A stretch of 64,000 nt of DNA from Synechococcus sp. CCY 0621 (GTDB lineage Bacteria > Cyanobacteriota > Cyanobacteriia > PCC-6307 > Cyanobiaceae), in the NCBI RefSeq assembly GCF_019038465.1, contig NZ_JAFKRH010000011.1:82605-146604 (forward strand), given 5' to 3'. The first letter of the stretch is position 1. Every line of letters starts with the position of its first letter. The position numbers and the translations under genes were made by a program. Below the pieces are notes generated by a model, which had not been told where the DNA came from, did not search any database, and saw only the letters and a list, made by a program, of their open reading frames with translations. This document shows, one piece after another, positions 36,920 to 48,579 of this stretch.

Positions 36920-38157
36920 GAGTTGGCAATTAAGGCTTGAGAATCAAGCCCTTCTCTTCGAGCGCAATGCTCATCGAAGGCGTACTCAAAAAGGCTGAAG
37001 CAAAGAGATCGATTCATCTTCTCAGCCTCGAAAACGCCTGCTTTGCTTTTTTCACTCTTTCGGCCGATCGCGGCCATCAAGTCAGCAAACCTCATCTGGT
37101 CTTTAAGGGGAGGTATTACAGAGGGGAACTCGGATAGTTCAGTAATTTGCAGATGCTTCAACGCATTACCCTTGCCCATTTGCTGGATTCTTTGCTGAAC
37201 AGGAGCGCACCTGATATAAGCAGAGACATACTCAGGGGCAACTCGGGATCGATCAGGTATGACCAGGGCGACGGACTGATTAATGCACAACGGGCCCCCT
37301 GCAGGGGCTATCGCGCATCTACCTATAGATCCATCCTTTGTAATGAGGATGTCGCCGGGAGCTGGCTTGCACTTGCTTGTCAAGGCGTCGAACTCGTCCT
37401 GTCGTGCATAGTGAACATTGTATAGGTCTATGAAGCCGTTCTGAATATTCTTTGCGGTCAGGATTGGGATGCCGGCATCCTCGTGAGTCATGGGAGATGT
37501 GAACCCGTACGTAATTCTCTTTGTCATTTGGCTAAAGGGCACATGAGAGCGGCTCGAGTCCGTCGAGAACGGATTTCCAAACATATCGAGAAATATGGAG
37601 TTAGCTAGAAACTCAATTCTTTCCAGGCTCTTTCGACGAAGGCTTAGAATTTTGTTGGCCTTGTCCAGAATCGCCGCGATGCGATGCTGCTCCTTCAGGG
37701 GGGGGAGGGGGATTTCAAGTTCTTTGAACGTAGAAATATTGAAACTTGCCTGATTGACCGACTTCTTCGCAATTGTGGATATCTGCGCGACGAATCGCCT
37801 GTTCCTGAGAGCGTGAAGGATATAGCGTGGAAGCGCGACTCTTTGATCAACCCTGAGATTCAGTAAATTCATTCCATGAACGATTTCTCTTGCCTCTTCT
37901 TCGTAAATCGCGCATTTACCAAGATGCGCCAGGCTGTTGATATGGCTAATGAGAATATCGCCTTCCTCTAGCAGCCATCCCGAACAGTCTTTCGTTTCTA
38001 GTCCTGCGTATCCACACCTAGAAAAATTGAAACTGCCAGATGCGATGGTCTCAATCCTGGTAATCGGTAGCCCTCCCGCGCCTGGAGACTGCTTTATGCT
38101 CATGCCATTCCTGAGTAGGCAGGCAATCTCGCCAATAGCAACAGTTGGCCAGCTCAT
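36916..38157 (-). CDS. hsdS: Type I restriction specificity subunit HsdS
   Basis: 413 residues with two target-recognition domains. The first ends at the conserved repeat LEIPLPPLKEQHRIAAILDK (~residue 150-170), the second at SVIPPLKDQMRFADLMAAIG. HsdS chooses the DNA sequence for both methylation and cutting. Overlaps hsdM by 4 bases upstream and the DUF262 gene by 4 bases downstream. Base composition is far lower in GC than neighbours: I count 26 G+C of 60 in 37141-37200 against 40 of 60 in 39301-39360 (hsdM). This suggests acquisition or exchange of this gene alone. Confidence 0.93.
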   Translation of the reverse strand: MSWPTVAIGEIACLLRNGMSIKQSPGAGGLPITRIETIASGSFNFSRCGYAGLETKDCSGWLLEEGDILISHINSLAHLGKCAIYEEEAREIVHGMNLLNLRVDQRVALPRYILHALRNRRFVAQISTIAKKSVNQASFNISTFKELEIPLPPLKEQHRIAAILDKANKILSLRRKSLERIEFLANSIFLDMFGNPFSTDSSRSHVPFSQMTKRITYGFTSPMTHEDAGIPILTAKNIQNGFIDLYNVHYARQDEFDALTSKCKPAPGDILITKDGSIGRCAIAPAGGPLCINQSVALVIPDRSRVAPEYVSAYIRCAPVQQRIQQMGKGNALKHLQITELSEFPSVIPPLKDQMRFADLMAAIGRKSEKSKAGVFEAEKMNRSLCFSLFEYAFDEHCARREGLDSQALIANS

Positions 38158-40025
38158 CGCAGCATCCCCTCCAGCTCCTCGATCCCCTGCAGAATTTCCT
38201 GCTCGATCGCCCGCAATTCGGCCAAGATCTCCAGCGGCGGACGATGCTCCACTTCCTCGTGCACCAGCTCCTTGTAGCGGTTGAGGCTGAGGTCGTAGCC
38301 CTGCTCGGAGATCTCTGCCTTGGGCACACAGAAGCTCTGGGCAGTGCGTTCCCGCTCGCGCTCGGAATCCTTGCGGTGGCGCCAGCGGGCCAGACAGTCG
38401 GGCAGGTTGTTCTTCCCGTGCTCGCCTTCGGCCAGGGGTTCTTTCGGAGCGGGCCCGAGCTTCTCCAACGGCAGCAGCGGGTTGCGCTTGTCGTCGAGGC
38501 TCCAGCCGTCGGCCGTCATGTCATAAAACCAGACGAGGTCTGTGCCGCCCCGGCCGGTTTTGGTGAACAGCAGGATCGCCGTGCTCACGCCCGCATAGGG
38601 GCGGAACACGCCACTCGGCAGCGAGACCACGCCCTCCAGGAAGTGATCTTCAACAAGGGTGCGGCGCAATTCCTTATGCGCCTTGCTGGAACCGAACAGC
38701 ACGCCATCGGGCACGATCACCGCCGCCCGCCCGCCGGGCTTGAGCAGCTGCAGGAACAGGGCCATGAACAGCAGCTCGGTCTTCTTGGTCTTCACCACCC
38801 GCTGCAGCTTGGCGCTGGTGCTCTCGTAATCGAGTGATCCGGCGAAGGGCGGATTGGCCAGGATCAACGAGTAACGGTTTTCCTCAGCGGCACCGTCTTC
38901 CGAGAGCGAGTCGCGGTAGCGCACATCGGGGTTCTCCACCCCGTGCAGCAGCATGTTCATTGCGCCGATGCGCAGCATCGTGTTGTCGAAATCGAAGCCA
39001 TGGAACAGACCATGGTTGAAGTGCTCCCGCAGCTGTGGATCACTGAGCAACTCCGGGTGGTGCTGGCGCAGGTATTCGCCCACCGCCACCGGAAAGCCGC
39101 AGGTGCCGCAGGCCGGATCGGCCATCACATCGGTGGGCACCGGCTCGGTCATCGCCACCATCAGCTCGATGATGTGGCGCGGCGTGCGGAACTGGCCGTT
39201 GGTGCCGGCGGTGGCCAGCTTGCCGAGCATGTACTCGTAGATGTCGCCCTTGGTGTCGCGGTCGGCCATCGGCACCGCATCGAGCAGATCGACCACCTTG
39301 TCCAGCAGAGCCGGGGTCGGGATCGTGAAGCGCGCATCCTTCATGTGGCCCGCATAGGCCGAGCCATCACCCCCCAGTTCGCGCAGGAAGGGGAACAGGC
39401 TTTCGCCCACCAGCGCGTACATCTCGCCCGCGGCCAGGTGCTTGAAGCGGCTCCAGCGCAGTTGCTCGTAGGGGCGCTTGTGGACATCGGCGCCCTCTGG
39501 GAACAGGCGCCGCGCTATCGGTTGGCCGGTGCGCTGGGCCTTGCGTTCCTCCAGGGTTTCCAGCTCATCGAGGCGCCGGATGAACAGCAGGTAGGTGAGC
39601 TGCTCCAGCACCTCCAGCGGGTTGGCGATGCCGCCACTCCAGAAGGCATTCCAGATGGCATCGATCTGGTTGCGCAGCTCACCGGTGAGCACCGAGGCGG
39701 CGGTGGAGCCGGGGGCGATCGCTTGCTGGGCCGTGGCGGGGGTCGCGCCATTGCCGTTGCGGCGGCCGCGGCCGTTGCCTGATGGTTTGGCCGCTCGGGG
39801 CGGAGGGCTGAGGCCTGGGGCCTTCAACCCGCCGCCGGGGCCCCGGGCTTTTTCAGCGGCACCCATGGCCACCACATGGTCCTTGGCGGCTTCGAACTCT
39901 TCGTCGCTGAAGTGTGCGTCGGCCTCTTCGGCCAGGGCCGCCCGCAACTGCTCGTTGCTCACGCGGCTGCCGTCTTCCGGGATCAGGGCCAGCAGGGCGT
40001 CGGTGAGGTCGGTGCGGACTGGCAT
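38154..40025 (-). CDS. hsdM: Type I DNA adenine methyltransferase subunit HsdM
   Basis: 623 residues from ATG 40025. An N-terminal ~60-residue acidic helical module and a Pro/Gly/Arg-rich linker (~62-110) precede the HsdM_N helical domain (ELRNQIDAIWNAFWSGGIAN). The methylase has motif I DPACGTCGF (303-311) and the catalytic NPPF (391-394), then FVMAL-type blocks ending in a C-terminal helix. It methylates adenine in the HsdS target. The extra N-terminal module is longer than in classical HsdM. An alternative start at 40064 adds 13 residues. Confidence 0.94.
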   Translation of the reverse strand: MPVRTDLTDALLALIPEDGSRVSNEQLRAALAEEADAHFSDEEFEAAKDHVVAMGAAEKARGPGGGLKAPGLSPPPRAAKPSGNGRGRRNGNGATPATAQQAIAPGSTAASVLTGELRNQIDAIWNAFWSGGIANPLEVLEQLTYLLFIRRLDELETLEERKAQRTGQPIARRLFPEGADVHKRPYEQLRWSRFKHLAAGEMYALVGESLFPFLRELGGDGSAYAGHMKDARFTIPTPALLDKVVDLLDAVPMADRDTKGDIYEYMLGKLATAGTNGQFRTPRHIIELMVAMTEPVPTDVMADPACGTCGFPVAVGEYLRQHHPELLSDPQLREHFNHGLFHGFDFDNTMLRIGAMNMLLHGVENPDVRYRDSLSEDGAAEENRYSLILANPPFAGSLDYESTSAKLQRVVKTKKTELLFMALFLQLLKPGGRAAVIVPDGVLFGSSKAHKELRRTLVEDHFLEGVVSLPSGVFRPYAGVSTAILLFTKTGRGGTDLVWFYDMTADGWSLDDKRNPLLPLEKLGPAPKEPLAEGEHGKNNLPDCLARWRHRKDSERERERTAQSFCVPKAEISEQGYDLSLNRYKELVHEEVEHRPPLEILAELRAIEQEILQGIEELEGMLR

Positions 40026-40132
40026 CAGACGTGGAGCGGGGCAGGCAGGGGAGAGTTGGGACAAGTGTGTCGCCTGTCAGGCGATGCTGCTGGACCAGTC
40101 ATGCGAAAGACGATCGCCAGGCCATCACTCGT

Positions 40133-40540
40133 TCAAGCTGCCACCACCCAGTTCTCCAGCAGCAAGCCTTCCACCCGCTGGAATTCGTGCAGGTTGTTGC
40201 TCACCAGGGTGAGCCCTTCGCTGCGGGCATGGGCGGCGATGTGGAGATCATTCACGCCGATCGGCTGTCCCTGCCGCTCAAGCGCGGAGCGGATCTGTCC
40301 ATAGTGCTGGGCGGCCTTGGGCCCATAACTGAGCACCTCCAGGCGGCTGCAGAAATCCTCCACCACCGCCAGCGAGCGTTCCGGCGCCGAACTCTTCTCC
40401 GCCCCATGCAGCAGTTCGCTCAGGGTGATTGCCGAGATGGCCATGTGGCCGGCATGGCGGTTGAACAGCTCCAGGGCCGAGGCTGGCCGGCGCTTGATCA
40501 CGTCGATCGTGATGTTGGTGTCCAGCACGTAGCGCAGCAT
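40133..40540 (-). CDS. vapC: VapC-type PIN-domain toxin
   Basis: 135 residues from ATG 40540: LRYVLDTNITIDVIKRRP carries the first catalytic Asp; AISAITLSELLHGAEKS gives the Glu; NDLHIAAHARSEGLTLVSNN gives the later acidic residues and the NN box. PIN toxins are RNases that cut specific tRNA or rRNA sites. It begins 13 bases after the vapB stop. The gap to hsdM is 107 bases. Confidence 0.93.
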   Translation of the reverse strand: MLRYVLDTNITIDVIKRRPASALELFNRHAGHMAISAITLSELLHGAEKSSAPERSLAVVEDFCSRLEVLSYGPKAAQHYGQIRSALERQGQPIGVNDLHIAAHARSEGLTLVSNNLHEFQRVEGLLLENWVVAA

Positions 40541-40553
40541 CTGGGTGGCCCCG

Positions 40554-40787
40554 TCAGAAGGACTCCCGCTCGTCCTGTTGCTGGGAGGCCCGTTCGGCCA
40601 TGAAGTCGTCGGGAACGCTGGGAACTGAGAGGAAGAAGCTGTCCCAGCTGCTGCCCAGCGGGGCAATGATGCGCTCGCAGCCACGGGCGCGCACTTCCAC
40701 TTGCTTGACGCTGTCGGGAAGTCGCAGCTCAGCAGGGATGCGCACCGCCTGGCTGCGGTTGCTCAGGAACAGGCGGGTGATCGCCAA
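40554..40787 (-). CDS. vapB: VapB-type antitoxin
   Basis: 77 residues: AITRLFLSNRSQAVRIPAEL is the AbrB-like swapped-hairpin DNA-binding N-terminus of VapB; the acidic, Ser/Asp-rich C-terminus (SVPSVPDDFMAER) wraps the toxin. The start must be TTG at 40787 because an in-frame TAG lies four codons upstream and no ATG occurs in the conserved N-terminus. Such a weak start may lower antitoxin output; this is inference. Confidence 0.9.
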   Translation of the reverse strand: MAITRLFLSNRSQAVRIPAELRLPDSVKQVEVRARGCERIIAPLGSSWDSFFLSVPSVPDDFMAERASQQQDERESF

Positions 40788-40801
40788 GGCTCGCTAGCGA
40801 T

Positions 40802-40822
40802 GGATATCCCATGAGGATATCC
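40802..40822. repeat. Paired GGATATCC palindromes upstream of vapB, candidate operator
   Basis: Two identical palindromes GGATATCC (40802-40809 and 40815-40822) are separated by CATGA, 15 bases upstream of the vapB start. Paired palindromes just before an AbrB-type antitoxin gene are the expected form of an autoregulatory operator. Function is inferred from position and symmetry. Confidence 0.5.
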
Positions 40823-40844
40823 CGGAATCGGAGATCGCGACAGC

Positions 40845-40871
40845 AAAAAAAAGCGCCCCCGCAGGGGCGCT
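40845..40871 (-). terminator. Rho-independent terminator after groL
   Basis: On the minus strand AGCGCCCC-TGCG-GGGGCGCT forms a perfect 8-bp stem followed by a run of T, 50 bases after the groL stop. It separates groESL from the defence island downstream. Confidence 0.9.
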
Positions 40872-40921
40872 TGGAACGGAAGGTGAAGGATCGGAGATCC
40901 GACTAATGACCGCTGGCGAGA

Positions 40922-42607
<1,686 letters not shown>

Positions 42608-42612
42608 TCAGA

Positions 42613-42924
42613 TCAGTTGACGACGGCGAGGATGTCCTTCTCGGACAGGAGCACGTACTCGTCGGTGCCGAGCTTGATGTCGGTACCGGCGTACTTGCTG
42701 TAGAGCACCTTGTCGCCGACGCCCACTTCAGGGGCCTGACGGGAGCCGTCGTCGTTGCGCTTGCCGGGACCGATCTGGACCACTTCGCCCACTTGGGGCT
42801 TTTCCTTGGCGGTGTCGGGCAGAAGGATGCCACCGGCGGTTTTCTCCTCCGATTCAGACACCTTGATGAAAACGCGATCTCCGAGGGGTTTGACCGTGGA
42901 GACGCTGAGAGAAACGGCAGCCAT
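42613..42924 (-). CDS. groS: 10 kDa co-chaperonin GroES
   Basis: 103 residues from ATG 42924: [39 protein letters not shown] and [20 protein letters not shown] are the GroES fold including the mobile loop. It caps the GroEL ring. First gene of groESL and preceded by a CIRCE element. An upstream extension of the frame to 43056 would cover the operator and was rejected. Confidence 0.97.
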   Translation of the reverse strand: MAAVSLSVSTVKPLGDRVFIKVSESEEKTAGGILLPDTAKEKPQVGEVVQIGPGKRNDDGSRQAPEVGVGDKVLYSKYAGTDIKLGTDEYVLLSEKDILAVVN

Positions 42925-43000
42925 GAATTGACGCGATGGATGGACGCGAAGGCAGCGACGGAAGACGACCAGGGCCGGCGCGTCGCTGTGATGGGGCGAG

Positions 43001-44639
<1,639 letters not shown>

Positions 44640-44655
44640 TCCGGGAATCTTCTCC

Positions 44656-45063
44656 ATGACCCTCACCCTGCGCGTCCTCGCCCCCGATCAGAGCGTCTTC
44701 GACGGCACCGCCGACGAAGTGATCCTGCCCGGCACCACCGGCCAGCTCGGCATCCTCACCGGCCACGTCTCCATGCTCACCGCCCTCGACAGCGGTGTGC
44801 TGCGGGTGCGGGAGGGGGGCAACTGGCAGTCGATCGCCCTGATGGGCGGCTTCGCCGAGGTGGTGGCCAACGAGGTCACCGTGCTCGTCAACGGCGCCGA
44901 GCTGGGCAGCAGCATCGATGCCACCGCCGCCCAGAGCGACTTCGAGGCGGCCCAGCAGGCCGCTTCGGCCCTGGAAGGTTCCGACCCCAGCCCCGAGAAG
45001 CTCAAGGCCCAGCAGGCCCTGGCCCGCGCCCGCGCCCGTCTTCAGGCCAGCAAGGCCGCCTGA
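44656..45063 (+). CDS. atpC: ATP synthase F1 subunit epsilon
   Basis: 135 residues: LTLRVLAPDQSVFDGTADEV, ILPGTTGQLGILTGHVSMLT and ALMGGFAEVVANEVTVLVN give the N-terminal beta sandwich; the C-terminal helices (EAAQQAASALEGSDPS, QALARARARLQASKAA) are Ala-rich. It links rotor and F1 and inhibits ATP hydrolysis. Sixteen bases after atpD. Confidence 0.96.
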   Translation: MTLTLRVLAPDQSVFDGTADEVILPGTTGQLGILTGHVSMLTALDSGVLRVREGGNWQSIALMGGFAEVVANEVTVLVNGAELGSSIDATAAQSDFEAAQQAASALEGSDPSPEKLKAQQALARARARLQASKAA

Positions 45064-45095
45064 GTTTCTCTGCGGGCCCGGAGGCTGGGGCGGCC

Positions 45096-46202
45096 ATGGG
45101 CAAGGGTCGTGAACTCGGTCTGCAACTGCGCCAGTGGATCGCCACCGGCTCCGTCAGCCTGGACAACCCCCAGGCCCTGGCCAACCGGCTGATTGACGCC
45201 CTCGGGGCGGAGGAGAGCCTGCGCGGACCCGTGCGCGATCTCGCCACCCAGCCCCTGCTGCTGCGGGTGCTGCAACTGCAGGGAAGTCCCCAGCGCAGTG
45301 CCGTCACGGCCCTCAGCCAGCAGTTGGCTGGGATCTACGCGCCGAGGGTGCTGGCCGAGCTGCTCGACCTGCTGGAGGCCTGCTCCGGTGTGGCTCCGGC
45401 GCGGCCCACCGGCACCGCCACGGCCGCTGGCGCTGACCCTGTCCTCTCCGGGCGCGTCCCCCTGACCTGGCGGCAGAGCCTGCGGCCCCTTGGTCCCGGT
45501 CTGGCCCTGGCCGCCGCTTCGGCGCCGGTGCTGTTCTGGGCCGGCGGGGAGCTCGACCAGTGGTTCTTCGATCCCTGGCGCTGGGGAAGCGGCCTGGTGC
45601 TGGTGGTGGCCCTGGCCCTGCTGCAGGCCCTGGCCCTGGGCCCGCTGCGGGCCCTCCGCCGCCGCTGGCCCCTGGCTCTGGAGGCCAGCGGTGACCCTCG
45701 CCGTGCCTGGTGCTGGATCACCGCCCCCTGGATCCATGCGGCCAACCGCGAGGCCCTGCTCAACCTGGTGATGCTGGCGATTGTGCTGGGGGGCTCAACG
45801 CTGCCCCTGTCCTCCCTGTTGCTGCGCTACGCGCTCACCGCCCTCGCCACCATGGCGCCGGCGGTGCTGGTGGCCCGCCGGGCCCGGGTGCTGCGGCAGT
45901 GGGACGGGGCCTCCGGGCCGATCGCCGCGCTGATCGCCCTGGCGTCGGCCCTCAGCCTGCTGCACTGGAAGGCCCACCCCTTCATCGTGGGGCCGGTGGA
46001 GATCCCCGCCTGGGTGCTGCTGGTGATCTTTGGCGCCGTCCAGCTGGGCTGGCAGCTGCCGCGCCGCGATCCCCAGGACAGCAGCAGCCCGACGGCCCGG
46101 CTCTGGAGCAGCCCCTGGTGCTGGGGCACGCTGCTCGGAACGGCCTGGGCCCTGGTCACCCGCGCCCAGGAACTGGCCCGGGGGCTGGGCTGGCTGGGCT
46201 GA
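45096..46202 (+). CDS. Polytopic membrane protein of unknown function
   Basis: 368 residues. A soluble helical N-terminus (~1-120: GKGRELGLQLRQWIATGSVS, LATQPLLLRVLQLQG, TALSQQLAGIYAPRVLAELL) leads to about seven membrane helices (for example LVLVVALALLQALALGPL, LLNLVMLAIVLGGSTLPL, PAWVLLVIFGAVQLGW). The block WIHAANREALLNLVML vaguely recalls rhomboid-like folds, but I see no GxSG serine motif, so a protease call is not justified. It starts 32 bases after atpC and may be cotranscribed with it. Convergent with the FHA-PBP gene. Confidence 0.72.
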   Translation: MGKGRELGLQLRQWIATGSVSLDNPQALANRLIDALGAEESLRGPVRDLATQPLLLRVLQLQGSPQRSAVTALSQQLAGIYAPRVLAELLDLLEACSGVAPARPTGTATAAGADPVLSGRVPLTWRQSLRPLGPGLALAAASAPVLFWAGGELDQWFFDPWRWGSGLVLVVALALLQALALGPLRALRRRWPLALEASGDPRRAWCWITAPWIHAANREALLNLVMLAIVLGGSTLPLSSLLLRYALTALATMAPAVLVARRARVLRQWDGASGPIAALIALASALSLLHWKAHPFIVGPVEIPAWVLLVIFGAVQLGWQLPRRDPQDSSSPTARLWSSPWCWGTLLGTAWALVTRAQELARGLGWLG

Positions 46203-46210
46203 AGGCGATC

Positions 46211-48520
46211 TCAGCTCGCCAGGGCGCGCATGTATTGCCCCCACAACTGGGCCACCAGGGCGCCGGAGGCGGCCTCGGCAGGTCGGTTGTCGTCGTTGCC
46301 CATCCAGATGCCGGTGAGGATGCGGCTGGAGGGGGAGTAGCCCACGAACAGCACATCGACGCCGTTGTCGGTGGTGCCGGTCTTGCCGCGGGCATCGGCC
46401 ACCACGGCGGCGGCGCGGCCGGTGCCACCGCTCACCACCTGCCGCAGCAGGGCATCCATTTCGGCGGCCACCGCCGGTTCAATCAGCTGACGCGGCAGCT
46501 CGCCCACCGGTGTGGTGACGCCGCTGGGGGGGCAGTCGGCCAGGGTCCTCACCGAGCCGCAGATGCCCAGGTCGTAGATGCGTTTCACCCCGTGCAGGGG
46601 CACTGAGCGACCGCCGTTCGCCACCACGGCAAAGGCCCCGGCCAGCTCGTAGAGGTAGGTCTCCTTGCCGCCCAGCACCATCGAGAAGCTCTCCTCCATC
46701 GGCGTGCTGATGCCCAGCTGGCGGGCCTTGGCCACCACCTTGTTCAGGCCCGCCTGCTGGGCCAGTCGCAGGGCCACCACGTTCTCGGAGCTGGCGAAGC
46801 CCGCCGCCACACTGGTGCTGCCAGCCCCACCACGGCAGCCGGCCACGTAGGCCAGCGGGGCGCAGGAGACGGCATCGCCGGGCTTGACGCCGGCCTCCAG
46901 GGCCGCCAGGAAGCTGAACAGCTTGAAGGTGGATCCGGGCTGACGCAGGGCCTGCACCCGGTCAAAGCTCGAGCGGCTGTAATCGCCGCCGCCGACGTAG
47001 GCCAGGATCGCCCCGGTGCCGTAGTCGATCGAGATCAGGGCGCCCTGGGTGAGCCCGGCCCGGCCCCCCGGCCCCTCCAGGAACGCCTTCAGCTGCTTCT
47101 GGGCGATGGCCTGCAGGCGCGGATCGATGCTGCTGATCACCGCGTAGTTGCCCCGGGCCTCCGCACTGCTGAGGTCGAGGGCGAAGCGGCGACCCTCCAG
47201 CTCGCCGATCACGTAGTCGCTGAAGAAGGGATAGCTGGAGTAGGTGGACGCACCGCAGGCGGAGGGATCAATGTTCAGCGGTCGGCGGCGGGCGTCGATC
47301 AACGCCTGGTCGGAGAGATAGCCCTCGGCGTGCATCCGCCCCAGCACCAGGTCGCGGCGCTCCCGGCCCCAGGTGGGGTTCTCCCGGTTGCAGGGGCTGT
47401 AGCTGTTGGGGCTCGGCAGCAGGCCCACCAGGAACGCCGACTCCGCCACGTCCAGGGCGCTGGCCGACTTGCGGAAATAGAGCTGGGCCGCCTGCTCGAA
47501 CCCTTCGGCCCCCAGGCCCAGGTAGGCCCGGTCGAGGTACATCTTGAGGATGCGGTTCTTGCTGAAGCCCGCTTCCAGCTGCCAGGCCACCCACAGCTCC
47601 CGCAGCTTGCGGGCCACCGACACATCAGTGCCAACGGCCGGGTAGACCATGCGGGCCACCTGCTGGGCCAGGCCGCTGCCGCCGCCGGTGCCCTGCACCA
47701 GGGAGCGCAGCGTGCCGAACAGATCGATGCCGCTGTTCCAGCCGAAGCGGGAGTCTTCCGAGGCGATCAGGGCCTGGCGCAGGTGCAGGGGGTAGTCGGC
47801 CAGGGTCGGCAGGGCCGTCGAGGAGCCCTCGGCCGCATCGATCTGGCGGCCATCGGTGGAGAACACCTTCACCGGCCCGCTCACCGACCGGATCGAGGAG
47901 CCGCCGGAGACGGTGGTGGCCAGCAGCAGGCCCCCCAGGGCGACGCCCGAACCGACGAGGGCGCCGATGGCCCCCCAGTGCACCAGCTGCCCCAGGGGGC
48001 TGCGGGGATGGCGGTACACCAGGGTGGGCGCCTCCCCCTTCAGCGGCGAGCCGAGCTGCAGCTTGTCCCCGTCCCGCAGGTGGATGGCGCGGATGCGGCG
48101 GTCGCGGTGAAACAGACCGTTGGCGGAGCCGAAATCCTCGCCGACATAGTCGCGGTCGCCGGGGCGCTCCTGCTCCACGATCGCGTGCACCCGGCTGACG
48201 CCGGTGGCGTCGGCCTGCAGCTCGCAGAGGGGATCCCGGCCGATGCGGTAACGGCCACCCTCCAGGGCCACACGCCGGCGGCACTGACCGCCGATCCAGA
48301 GTTCCAGCCAGGCGCCGTGGTGCTTCAGTTCTCCCAGGGCCGTGGTCACGGCCCGGCGACGGCCCCCATCCGCAGCCGGGCTGCGAAGGGCCTGCCAGAG
48401 GCTCCGCCAACCCGCGGCGGGTGCGGGTGCGGTGGGCGTTGCGGTGGGCGTTTCGGTGCCAGGGGGGCTGCCAGGGGCGGTGATGTCGCCAGGCGACGCC
48501 TGCTCCGTCGTCCCCACCAT
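46211..48520 (-). CDS. Class A penicillin-binding protein with N-terminal FHA domain
   Basis: 769 residues from ATG 48520. Pro/Thr-rich N-terminus, FHA domain ~73-170 (YRIGRDPLCELQADATGVSR, then VHAIVEQ and DFGSANGLFHRD), one membrane helix ~182-205, glycosyltransferase-51 domain with ALIASEDSRFGWNSGID (Glu255), and a transpeptidase domain with active Ser530 in GSTFK, SSENVV and GKTGTT. It polymerises and crosslinks peptidoglycan. Within the GT51 motif the usual His after EDxxF is Asn. The cytoplasmic FHA should bind phosphothreonine. The frame runs to 49072 but upstream residues are shadow. It is divergent from the FHA/kinase/phosphatase operon. Confidence 0.92.
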   Translation of the reverse strand: MVGTTEQASPGDITAPGSPPGTETPTATPTAPAPAAGWRSLWQALRSPAADGGRRRAVTTALGELKHHGAWLELWIGGQCRRRVALEGGRYRIGRDPLCELQADATGVSRVHAIVEQERPGDRDYVGEDFGSANGLFHRDRRIRAIHLRDGDKLQLGSPLKGEAPTLVYRHPRSPLGQLVHWGAIGALVGSGVALGGLLLATTVSGGSSIRSVSGPVKVFSTDGRQIDAAEGSSTALPTLADYPLHLRQALIASEDSRFGWNSGIDLFGTLRSLVQGTGGGSGLAQQVARMVYPAVGTDVSVARKLRELWVAWQLEAGFSKNRILKMYLDRAYLGLGAEGFEQAAQLYFRKSASALDVAESAFLVGLLPSPNSYSPCNRENPTWGRERRDLVLGRMHAEGYLSDQALIDARRRPLNIDPSACGASTYSSYPFFSDYVIGELEGRRFALDLSSAEARGNYAVISSIDPRLQAIAQKQLKAFLEGPGGRAGLTQGALISIDYGTGAILAYVGGGDYSRSSFDRVQALRQPGSTFKLFSFLAALEAGVKPGDAVSCAPLAYVAGCRGGAGSTSVAAGFASSENVVALRLAQQAGLNKVVAKARQLGISTPMEESFSMVLGGKETYLYELAGAFAVVANGGRSVPLHGVKRIYDLGICGSVRTLADCPPSGVTTPVGELPRQLIEPAVAAEMDALLRQVVSGGTGRAAAVVADARGKTGTTDNGVDVLFVGYSPSSRILTGIWMGNDDNRPAEAASGALVAQLWGQYMRALAS

Positions 48521-48579
48521 CCCCGGCCCGTCTGCCTTGCTCCCATACGCTACCCGCAGCGATCGGAGCGGCCGGCCAG

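Noticed and set aside
36937..37866. Short plus-strand frames within hsdS
   Set aside because: They arise in the AT-richer DNA of hsdS, have no family features and no ribosome binding sites.
30374..40870. A mobile element or prophage carrying the defence genes
   Set aside because: No integrase, transposase, terminal repeat or tRNA boundary was found at either side; only gene content and hsdS composition suggest transfer.
45096..46202. Rhomboid protease
   Set aside because: Multiple membrane helices but no GxSG serine or matching His motif visible.
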